From CAVURW01 sp963743595 (GTDB lineage Bacteria > Verrucomicrobiota > Verrucomicrobiia > Methylacidiphilales > UBA1321): 25,892 nucleotides of DNA. The stretch lies in contig CAVURW010000060.1 of NCBI GenBank assembly GCA_963743595.1, positions 1 to 25,892 on the forward strand. The letters are read 5' to 3'. The notes beneath the pieces were generated by a model that worked only from the letters and a program-made list of their open reading frames with translations, did not search any database and was not told where the DNA came from. The translations under genes were made by a program, and so were the position numbers. Shown one piece after another: positions 14,573 to 21,476 of the stretch (positions are counted from its first letter, which is position 1; every line of letters starts with the position of its first letter).

Positions 14573-16111
14573 CTAGGTGCTCCAGAGGGCGGAGTACTTG
14601 GACTCAGCCATGCATCCAGCCGGATCAAAAACCCGTTGTAGGCTTCCCATGATCTTCGACCACGGGCGCTCCATTTTCGGTAACTGCATCCCTTGGCCAA
14701 GGTAAAGTCGGTAGGGAAGCATATCCGCTTCAGCGAAGGCATTCGTGAGCTTATCCGCTGTAGACTGCGCTAGCATGGTTTCGGCCTCCGACTGGCGATC
14801 GAAGCCGAGCGAAATAACCAGTACTGCTACGCCGGAAGAGATCGCGTTGAGCGAAAGCGGCATATTTCGATAACCACGCTCCCTAAGAATCTGCGAAACG
14901 AGGCGCAAGGCGTCGACAACAGCTGTTCCCTCCAACGGAACCATTGGAGTGATATGAATGAGCCCTGCAGGTGATCCATCAAGATCCACCGTCCCCCCGG
15001 CGCGTGTGCCGAATACCGAGTAAGCGACGCTCGCCAGAGGAAAGTCCGTTGGTCGACCCTGAAGCAGGGAGCTCAATCGCGTTCCTCCTTTTCCAGGCGC
15101 GTCGCTGAGAACTTCCACTTCACCGATTTCGCCCAGGCGATGCTCCAATACTTCTGCTGAGGAATTGAACAGGGAATGTGAGCCCTTAACGGGAAGGAGA
15201 GCCGTCCATTCAGCCGCTGATTTCTCTAAACCAGCGCGCTCATCATCGGTCATGTGTGGAGCAAATGACGTGATGATTCGCTCTCGGTTAAAGATATGGG
15301 GAACTCCATAGCCAACTCCCTCTGCAAGCAACTCCGATATCCCGTCGATTAACTGTGGCAACCGTTCTGCTTTATGAATGCGACAGAGAACACCCCCCAT
15401 TCGTTCCGGTCGCTTGAATAGGCGGAGCCTCGCCGCAGTCACCACCCCGAAATTCGACTGGGCGAAAAGGCCTCCTACCTCTGGGCCGAGCGTCGGCGCA
15501 TAACCGAGGTCTGCCAGGCAACCGTGTTTACTCGTTCTCACGACTTCTCCCGAAGGAAGAACAATTTCAAGATCGAGCAAATCAAGATAACGCGAGCCGG
15601 AGTAGCCGATCCCTCGTTCCAGGGCATTGCCGATAACGCTTGCCTCTAAACCCGCGCCGGTAACGTTAAAAAAATGGGTGTGTCCACTTGCACCGAGCCA
15701 CTCATCCAATTGACCTTGCGTAACCCCAGCCTCAAGCTCCACAGAATGCCTTTCTACAGCTGTTGAACGGATTCGATTCAACCTGGAAAGGTCCAGCGCA
15801 TACACATTCTCTGCTAGAGGAAGCTTTGAGCCAAATCCCCAGTTTCGGCCTTTAGAATAAGGGAAAATCTGCACCGTGCCAGCCGCGCGGGTGGCTGCGG
15901 ACATAATCAACTGAACATCGCAAACCGATCTTGGTACTATCGTGCCAGCGACACATCGTTTACGACCGCAGACCGATTCGATCGTGCCGGTCGGAAGAAG
16001 CCATTTCGCTACTTCTGATCGAAAGCGTCCCGGCCCCTTGAAGGCATTTGCGTTTTCAAATTCGATGCTGGCGCTTAACATAAGGTCAGGATTTAGATTC
16101 TCGTATCCCAA
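14573..16111 (-). CDS. FAD-linked oxidase of the vanillyl-alcohol oxidase/PCMH family
   Basis: About 500 residues with a PCMH-type FAD domain: PRSVCDVQLIMSAATRAAG, then the FAD-binding FPYSKGRNWGFG (residues ~103-114), GAGLEASVIGNALERGIGY, and SNFGVVTAARLRLF near 235. The C-terminal half is the substrate cap, ending VFDPAGCMAESKY like VAO and p-cresol methylhydroxylase, which oxidise para-alkyl phenols and related alcohols. The substrate here is unknown. The start is uncertain: TTG at 16111 or ATG at 16081, neither with a clear ribosome site, but both leave the FAD domain whole. It is the first gene of the four-gene minus-strand operon and is divergent to the IS607-like gene, sharing a 77-bp promoter region with direct repeats. 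Confidence 0.87.
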   Translation of the reverse strand: MGYENLNPDLMLSASIEFENANAFKGPGRFRSEVAKWLLPTGTIESVCGRKRCVAGTIVPRSVCDVQLIMSAATRAAGTVQIFPYSKGRNWGFGSKLPLAENVYALDLSRLNRIRSTAVERHSVELEAGVTQGQLDEWLGASGHTHFFNVTGAGLEASVIGNALERGIGYSGSRYLDLLDLEIVLPSGEVVRTSKHGCLADLGYAPTLGPEVGGLFAQSNFGVVTAARLRLFKRPERMGGVLCRIHKAERLPQLIDGISELLAEGVGYGVPHIFNRERIITSFAPHMTDDERAGLEKSAAEWTALLPVKGSHSLFNSSAEVLEHRLGEIGEVEVLSDAPGKGGTRLSSLLQGRPTDFPLASVAYSVFGTRAGGTVDLDGSPAGLIHITPMVPLEGTAVVDALRLVSQILRERGYRNMPLSLNAISSGVAVLVISLGFDRQSEAETMLAQSTADKLTNAFAEADMLPYRLYLGQGMQLPKMERPWSKIMGSLQRVFDPAGCMAESKYSALWST

Positions 16112-16140
16112 ATGTCATGCACTAGAGTTGACTGCTTACC

Positions 16141-16180
16141 ATGCTCAAATAGATCCTTTTATGCTCAAATATGACTCAAA
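16141..16180. promoter_or_regulatory. Direct repeats spaced 20 bp in a divergent promoter
   Basis: ATGCTCAAATA occurs at 16141-16151 and 16161-16171, exactly 20 bp (about two helical turns) apart, with a degenerate third copy ATGACTCAAAC at 16171-16181. A TTGACT hexamer lies at 16128-16133. The copies sit between the flavoprotein gene (minus) and the IS607-like gene (plus), as expected for a protein binding one DNA face. The binding partner is unknown; the HTH of the adjacent IS607-like protein or the LuxR protein are candidates. Confidence 0.6.
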
Positions 16181-16188
16181 CGTAACTC

Positions 16189-16830
16189 ATGAAATACAGA
16201 CGAAATACAAACGCTAATCAATCCAATAGTGAAACTTTAGGCCGTTGGGCCGTTCGAATTGGGATCAGTTATCGCACTGCATGGCGCTGGCATCGTAAAG
16301 ACCACCTTCCCGCAGGAGTCACTTCAGAACAAATGCCAACCGGCACAATCATGGTCACCGACAGCCGACCGAGCGGAGGTCTCGTTACCGCTCGTGAAGC
16401 TACCATCTACGCTCGCGTTAACCCTCGAGAAGAACCCCATACACTTCAAGAACAGATCGATATTTGTAAGCGTCTATGTACGGCTCGGGGTTGGACGGTT
16501 TCTCGCGTGGTAAAAGAGCGCGCACCAGGCGTTGGGTCGCAGAGGCCGAAACTTGCTCGAATCGTCGAAGAGCGACCACCCCTGTTAGTCGTGGCCAGTA
16601 AAAGTGTCTTAAGTCGTTTCGATTATGTTTTTTACGCGGCTCTTTGGAAAAACTTAGGAGTTGAACTTGTCGTTGTCGACGAGTCTTCAGAGCAAGGAGG
16701 CCAACGCGGTGCGCTGGCGGATCTCACCGATGCGATAAATTTGACTTGCCACCGTCACTACGGCCCCAAGCGCGGCATGGCTCTGATCGAAATGCTCGAC
16801 AAGGTGGTCAGCGGCGAGGTCCAGGTTTAA
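16189..16830 (+). CDS. IS607-family serine recombinase homologue, predicted catalytically dead
   Basis: 213 residues, the size and layout of an IS607 TnpA. Residues ~17-57 are the MerR-like HTH (GISYRTAWRWHRK followed by PTGTIMV), and residues ~72-165 are the resolvase domain. The catalytic motif, normally YARVS, reads YARVN: the nucleophilic Ser is Asn78. The block normally resembling EHKDRLTRFGF is ASKSVLSRFDY, so the Asp and first Arg are also lost. The C-terminal helix (RGALADLTDAINLTCHRHYG) keeps the family shape. No TnpB gene or IS ends are nearby. An intact frame with loss of catalytic residues suggests it was kept for DNA binding. It is divergent to the flavoprotein operon and its stop overlaps the LuxR gene's stop by four bases. 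Confidence 0.85.
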   Translation: MKYRRNTNANQSNSETLGRWAVRIGISYRTAWRWHRKDHLPAGVTSEQMPTGTIMVTDSRPSGGLVTAREATIYARVNPREEPHTLQEQIDICKRLCTARGWTVSRVVKERAPGVGSQRPKLARIVEERPPLLVVASKSVLSRFDYVFYAALWKNLGVELVVVDESSEQGGQRGALADLTDAINLTCHRHYGPKRGMALIEMLDKVVSGEVQV

Positions 16831-17975
16831 GGCTTTTGCTGCACCAGCGCGGCGATTAGCTTATGTCTAGAATTAACGCCGAGCTTTCGGTAAATCGATG
16901 TAAGCTGGTTCCGAACCGTGATATGACTTTTGCCCAGCTGCCTCGCAATCTCGGCGTTCTGCATGCCCGCGGCAACGAGCATGGCGCACTCGCGCTCCCG
17001 AGGGCTTAACTTCTGCATCTTAGCATTCAACGAGGCGTTACCCTGAATATCCTCATTGAAGGTGATGAGGAACGTGCCTTTGGAAAGAGATAAGCTTCTC
17101 GACGGGAGGTACTCAATTTTCGCCTTGAAGCGAGGTTCCATCCGATTCTCGATTATTTCCTGTATCGTGCGGCTCTCGGTATCGGTGGCTCGGGAACTGA
17201 TCGCAGCATCCCTAATTCGTTCAATCACCTTTCGGATATCTAAGGGCAGTCTAAGCTGTTTTGCGCTTTTGAGTACTGAAGCTTGCAAACCCTTTTGCCA
17301 CTTCATGCAGAGCTCGAGAGCTGCGGCGTTAAAGTGAATTGGCTTCAGATCCCAATCCAGCACCACTGTAGCATTGGGCAACTTCGCCATGAAACGACTC
17401 AAACTTGCCCCCACCAAGCGAGACTCCTGATCTTTGGCCATTCGTCTTATCACACTGGCAAAGTGCGGATGAAAGACTTTTAGCTCCTCCATCTGAGGGT
17501 CTGTAAATTCCCCTTGAGCTTTATTCCGCATGATCGTAAGGGTCGCCAGCCAGGTCTCCTCTCGCCACGCCACAACCGACGCACCGAATTCCGAATCCAA
17601 CGGGCGGAGAACGTTGTGGTAATAGTGCGAATCATGCAACAACTCGAGCGGAGTGTAATCGCCATGGCGAACTACGGTCACCGCGGGATTGACGGGACTG
17701 CGGGCCAGCCACAAATCGTGTTTGTGATTCTCCGCCATGTAGGCATCGACTACTGGCTTGTATTTGACTGGGCTATATCGACAGGGCAGCTCAAATTCCA
17801 GTGGGCGGAACAACATAATTAGAAACTGATTCGGGATAACCACGTCAACTAGCTCGAAGACAGCACGGGCCAAGTGTTCGGCCGAATCCGCCTCGTGCAT
17901 GGAGATGAGTAGAGTATCCATCTCTGCGGTCCGACTCGCCGGAAGAATCGAGAGATTTTGAGACGTTCGTACCAT
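16827..17975 (-). CDS. LuxR-family transcriptional regulator with GAF-like sensor domain
   Basis: 382 residues. The C-terminal ~60 residues are a LuxR/NarL HTH: LSPRERECAMLVAAGMQNAE, IARQLGKSHITVRNQ, then IYRKLGVNSRHKLIAAL. Residues ~15-165 look like a GAF-type sensor (ELVDVVIPNQFLIMLF, FGASVVAWREETWLATL, FTDPQMEELKVFHPHF), followed by a PAS-like stretch (ATVVLDWDLKPIHFN). No phosphoacceptor receiver domain is seen, so it probably responds to a bound ligand or partner. The start ATG at 17975 has GGAG at suitable spacing. It converges on the IS607-like gene and is divergent, by 36 bases, from the small gene at 18012. It is a plausible regulator of the adjacent flavoprotein/ketosynthase operon. 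Confidence 0.88.
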   Translation of the reverse strand: MVRTSQNLSILPASRTAEMDTLLISMHEADSAEHLARAVFELVDVVIPNQFLIMLFRPLEFELPCRYSPVKYKPVVDAYMAENHKHDLWLARSPVNPAVTVVRHGDYTPLELLHDSHYYHNVLRPLDSEFGASVVAWREETWLATLTIMRNKAQGEFTDPQMEELKVFHPHFASVIRRMAKDQESRLVGASLSRFMAKLPNATVVLDWDLKPIHFNAAALELCMKWQKGLQASVLKSAKQLRLPLDIRKVIERIRDAAISSRATDTESRTIQEIIENRMEPRFKAKIEYLPSRSLSLSKGTFLITFNEDIQGNASLNAKMQKLSPRERECAMLVAAGMQNAEIARQLGKSHITVRNQLTSIYRKLGVNSRHKLIAALVQQKP

Positions 17976-18011
17976 AGCAAGTAACTCCGGAGACGGCTAT
18001 CAAAGCTGACT

Positions 18012-18269
18012 ATGCAAACAGTCCTAACTAAAAGTATCAATAAATATTCTACTGCACTACTTGATCCTGGAGAGACCCGAAAGCAAATTCGATACCGATT
18101 GGCAATTCTCTTGACGGAGGGAAAATTCGCTGAGGCCTTGGAGGAAGCCCGATCTGCATTCGAAAAGAGTGCAATTTGGGTTCAGGATTTTCAATTTGTG
18201 CAAGATATTGTGCAAGGGGCCCATCAAGTGAAAATGCCACGTGAAGTTAAGTCACATACAGCATTCTAG
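18012..18269 (+). CDS. Hypothetical protein, 85 residues
   Basis: No family recognised. Residues ~28-50 (RLAILLTEGKFAEALEEARS) look like one TPR-like helical hairpin, and the whole is predicted mostly helical. It starts 36 bases from the divergent LuxR gene, sharing its promoter region. A receiver-only response regulator lies just downstream on the same strand, so it may be a small partner of that signalling set. No clear ribosome site is seen. Confidence 0.45.
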   Translation: MQTVLTKSINKYSTALLDPGETRKQIRYRLAILLTEGKFAEALEEARSAFEKSAIWVQDFQFVQDIVQGAHQVKMPREVKSHTAF

Positions 18270-18278
18270 CACTATACG

Positions 18279-18767
18279 TTGTACTGCTTATCTGTCTACC
18301 CGATCCACTCGAAACCAACTTTCACCGTGCGGAGGACTCTGGAGAACTACACCCGAGCGACAGTCAAATACGAGAGGGCGGGCAGGCAACCGGGGTCAAT
18401 ATTGCAGCCCACCATTCTTGTCCTTGAAGACAATTCGGTACTACTCCTCATACTAAGCCGAGTGTTAAGAAAGGCTGGCTACCGCATTTTTGCTACGCTT
18501 AATGCAGAGGAAGCCCTGCAACACTTCGTGGCCTGTCAAGAGGACATTGACTTGGTCCTGACAGATTTCGATATGCCTGCGATGAATGGACTGGCCGTAA
18601 TTGCGAAGCTTAGGAAACTTAAACCTGACATTAAGGTGATCCTCATGTCGGGTTTGCTCCCCGAGGAAACCGATTTGGAACCACATCATCTGTTGCAAAA
18701 GCCATTTACCAGCGAAATCGTCCTGAACCGACTGGCCGAGGTGATTTTTGAGGATCGATGTGTGTAG
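18279..18767 (+). CDS. Receiver-only (single-domain) response regulator
   Basis: The receiver domain covers about residues 44-160 counted from the TTG at 18279: ILVLEDNSVLLLILSRVL, acidic pair Glu50-Asp51, phosphoacceptor Asp96 in VLTDFDMPAMNG, the Ser switch in VILMSGL, and Lys in LLQKPF. No output domain follows, so it would act as a phosphorelay intermediate or by protein contact. No histidine kinase is in the window. The start is uncertain: the residues before ~40 are not part of the domain, and TTG at 18402, preceded by a G-rich stretch, would give a compact 121-residue protein. I prefer a start nearer the domain. Confidence 0.8.
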   Translation: MYCLSVYPIHSKPTFTVRRTLENYTRATVKYERAGRQPGSILQPTILVLEDNSVLLLILSRVLRKAGYRIFATLNAEEALQHFVACQEDIDLVLTDFDMPAMNGLAVIAKLRKLKPDIKVILMSGLLPEETDLEPHHLLQKPFTSEIVLNRLAEVIFEDRCV

Positions 18768-18818
18768 GAGATCCATGAGCAATAGTCAGGGCCTCTATTA
18801 AAACCGAACCATATCAAT

Positions 18819-19043
18819 ATGATCTACAATATGAGAAATCTTGCGGGTCAGCCCACGGAAAAACACAAACGACTCCCCTCCGCGGTGTGGCAGGTAACAA
18901 CGGAGAACCCGATGCCCGCGTTGGCACGGTTACACAATGACGAGCAGATCGTGCGGTGTTCCCCAAGAGTAGAAGAATTGGCTCGACCCAAGAGCTTTGA
19001 GGAGTGTGAGATGCTACTTTTAGACATCAATGCGTCCCACTAG
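18819..19043 (+). CDS. Hypothetical protein, 74 residues
   Basis: No family recognised. The frame from ATG 18819 is plausible in composition (VEELARPKSFEECEMLLLDI at the end) and follows the response regulator by about 50 bases on the same strand. There is no convincing ribosome site, so it may not be a gene. Confidence 0.3.
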   Translation: MIYNMRNLAGQPTEKHKRLPSAVWQVTTENPMPALARLHNDEQIVRCSPRVEELARPKSFEECEMLLLDINASH

Positions 19044-19205
19044 GAAAATTTAAGGACGGGCGTTGATTATTAACTTAGAAATTCACGATTTCGTTAACTT
19101 GCATCTTATGAGAACTCTTTGAACTAACGATCTCGACTCAGCTTGCCCCATTGAGACACGGATCTAGTCAGCTCGATACGCTTCGCGAATCTCGTGGTGG
19201 TAGCT

Positions 19206-19433
19206 TACGAGCGCCGCCCACCGATCTGTCTCCCCAAGCCTCGGACAGATCGGTCGGCTTTACGCGCTCGTAGGCAGGGGTCGCGCCAGGGCCGCTTACG
19301 CGGCGGAAGGCCCCTGTCACGCCCCCTGCGCAACTGCGCCGATTTAGTCAGCCGCTTTTGTTCCCGAGCCAGAAGGAGGCGGGGCTCGGGAAACAAAAAG
19401 CGGGGGTGTGCTCGGCTCCCGGTGGTCGCCGGG
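19206..19433. repeat. Cluster of strong hairpins in a GC-rich block beside the integrase
   Basis: The gene-free stretch 19044-19599 contains a series of inverted repeats. (a) 9-bp arms at 19206-19214/19264-19272 enclose perfect 11-bp arms at 19220-19230/19244-19254. (b) 7-bp arms at 19274-19280/19323-19329 enclose GCCGC-TTAC-GCGGC at 19291-19304. (c) A 19-bp stem with two single-base bulges has arms 19352-19370/19383-19403. (d) CCCGG/CCGGG lies at 19418-19433. The block is clearly GC-richer than its flanks. It may be a structured RNA, an attachment site or a transfer/replication origin of the element carrying the tyrosine recombinase. The frames across it show no protein character. 19044-19205 and 19434-19599 show nothing else. 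Confidence 0.65.
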
Positions 19434-19599
19434 TCGCGCGGTTTGTCGGTCTCATCTGAGATCGCCGTTTGTCACCCGTCGATCATGAATGGAATGATGA
19501 ACTTGATCCTGACTGAAAATAGAACGAAACGAACGGTATCAATGATTGCTTTCAGGGAGCGGTCTGAAGTCCCATCCTTCAAGCCGCCTCCGCAGGTCT

Positions 19600-20782
19600 C
19601 TATTTCTTGGCAGGCACAATGTTGAACCAAGCCTGAGCCGCTTCCGGAGTTACCAGTTCCCGGTAATGCCCGAAAATGATGTCAGGCGAATTACCCGCTT
19701 CCAAAGCCACGCGCGCCGTATCATGCAGAATGGCCAGTCGGTACGAGATGAACGAATGCCGTAAACCATTCTTCGCCCACTTGAATCCCTTGCAACATCT
19801 TCGCGCTGCCATTTGCGGGTTAAAGTGAAGGCAAACTGGGCCCGATGCTTGTTTGTGCGGCAAAAGCCACAGCTTGAGATTGTCCGAGATTGGCACCAAG
19901 CGCCGCCGCCGCGTCTTGGCCTTACTCGCATCCACCGTTACAAACCCTCGCTCTAAATCGATCTCGCTCCAGTCTAACCGCTGAAGCTCAGCCGCTCGCA
20001 ATCCGGCAAACGCCCCCCAGCGCTAGGAAGGGCACCACAGCCGAAGGCACGCGATTGAGCAAGCTTTCCAGTTCTTCCGGTTTGAAGATCGAGACGGGCA
20101 TTGTCGGTTCCTTGTAACGAATCATCGCGTTAAACGGGTTTGATCCCTTGACCAAGTGCCCCCGCTTCTCCGCCCATGTCCCCAAGGTAACCAGCGTTTT
20201 AATTAGGTGATTCTTGGTGACCGCTCCCAGTTTTGTCACCCCTCCCAACCACTGATCAAGAACCGCCGTACTCAGATCGCTCAGGCCGTCAGTTGGAAAA
20301 GCTTTTACCAGTCGATCGGTCTTTGCTCGACACGTGGCTACATGCTTGGCTGAAAAGCCCGATTGAGCCCGCGACGCAACAAACTGTTCGCATAAGGTAG
20401 CCAGCGGAACCCGCCCCACTTCGCTCCGATGATGCCGCAAAAAGAATTCGACCGCTTCCTGCAAACTCGACTTTCCCAGTTTGCCGACCGCCTGAGCATG
20501 CTCAGCCACCGCCACATGAAGCGCATAATTCGAAGCCAGAACTTTCCGAGCCGCCACGTAACTTTCCAGTTCCGGCGTCGATAAATTGTCAACTGCCTCC
20601 GCATCCTGCGTTAGATCACCCACTATCGACCGAGCCACCCGCTTCGCTTCTGCCTTATCGGCAAAGTTACGCTGAACCCGTTTCCCGCCCTCGTAATACG
20701 AAAGCTGGAACATCGACTTGCCTCGATTCACCGAACTGTATAACTTCACCGTCTTCTTACCATTTGAGATTTCTGTTGCCAT
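19600..20782 (-). pseudogene. Tyrosine recombinase/integrase, split by a frameshift
   Basis: The N-terminal part (from ATG 20782) has an Arm-like opening (QLSYYEGGKRVQRNFADKAE), a core-binding domain (~residues 115-215) and ends LLNRVPSAVVPFLALGG, then goes out of frame. The catalytic half continues in another frame to the TAG at 19600: RAAELQRLDWSEIDL (catalytic Arg), GLRHSFISYR, and IIFGHYRELV with the likely nucleophilic Tyr. Removing one base from the C6 run at 20013-20018 (G6 on the coding strand) restores LALGAFAGLRAAELQ. The full length would be about 394 residues, normal for phage or ICE integrases. Either it is a recent inactivation or a homopolymer sequencing error. Structured DNA lies on both sides, and no tRNA attachment gene is seen. 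Confidence 0.85.
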
Positions 20783-20917
20783 ATATTTTCATGGCGGATG
20801 TCAACCTCCCTCAACTGCTATGAGTTCTGTTATGCCCGAAGCTCCTACTCGCGTAAGTAGTTGTCGTTATAAGCTTTTTTGGCATACCGTTGGAACTCTG
20901 ACGCCTGCGGCGGTGTA

Positions 20918-20985
20918 CCTGGCACTTCGGACGGCTTATCAGCCGCCCTCATACCAGGCTACAATATGGATCGCGCCTTTGGCGC
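20918..20985. repeat. Small hairpins between integrase and next gene
   Basis: The 309-base gap 20783-21091 holds CCTGG/CCAGG (20918-20922 with 20954-20958) around CGGCT-TATC-AGCCG (20932-20945), then GCGCC-TTT-GGCGC (20973-20985). They may belong to the recombination region of the element. Nothing else is visible in the gap. Confidence 0.4.
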
Positions 20986-21091
20986 TCATTTGAATCGACT
21001 ACAACGGGTTCATCGGGAGCTTGTTGTGATTAATGACTTACATCCCTTCCACCAAACACGATCTAAGAAACTTCGGTTATCACAGTAACAT

Positions 21092-21472
21092 TCACCTAAG
21101 GCAATTTCGCCCTCCACCCCAAGTTGATCGCCCTCCCTTGCCGCTGGATGCTTTTATATTTAAAAATGAATCATTATCATAGTAATGAATAAAGGCTGAA
21201 AAAAGTAGATTGAGATCATAATTTGGCTCTTGAAGTCGTAAATTATCAACAATGCTTCTTAAAACTGCGATATCCAACGAGTACATTAACTCGTGGTCCC
21301 TGGCAAATAATGGAACCTGATCATCGGCCTGATCTCGCTCAAGATCTTCCAGCAATACAGCACCATGGGAGCACATCGACCAGACTTCATTTTTAGGAAG
21401 ATATAGGATCCCGTTATTTGGCATGGCGTCAATATTCTTAAAGACCAATTCAAGTGTAATTAGCTGAATCAT
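21092..21472 (-). CDS. Hypothetical protein, possibly DUF7716-like
   Basis: 126 residues, acidic. The segment LYLPKNEVWSMCSHGAVLLE, then VPLFARDHELMYSLDIAVLR and FSAFIHYYDNDSFLNI resembles small DUF7716-type proteins that occur as immunity or accessory proteins; this match is from memory of the pattern and weak. The last ~18 residues (SGKGGRSTWGGGRNCLR) look unlike the rest and may be read-through after a 3' disruption. The start lies four bases after the ATPase stop (TAGGGAAATG), so the two are almost certainly co-translated. Confidence 0.6.
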   Translation of the reverse strand: MIQLITLELVFKNIDAMPNNGILYLPKNEVWSMCSHGAVLLEDLERDQADDQVPLFARDHELMYSLDIAVLRSIVDNLRLQEPNYDLNLLFSAFIHYYDNDSFLNIKASSGKGGRSTWGGGRNCLR

Positions 21473-21476
21473 TTCC

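Noticed and set aside
14563..14742. 60-residue N-terminal extension of the ketosynthase
   Set aside because: It overlaps the flavoprotein gene, has no homology to KAS proteins, and a strong AGGAGA ribosome site precedes the internal ATG at 14562.
19080..19205. tRNA gene as integrase attachment site
   Set aside because: I looked for T-arm and anticodon-arm patterns on both strands and saw none that complete a cloverleaf.
19194..19625. 143-codon plus-strand frame
   Set aside because: It runs through the hairpin cluster; Arg/Pro-rich translation of GC-rich inverted repeats, no domain, no start context.
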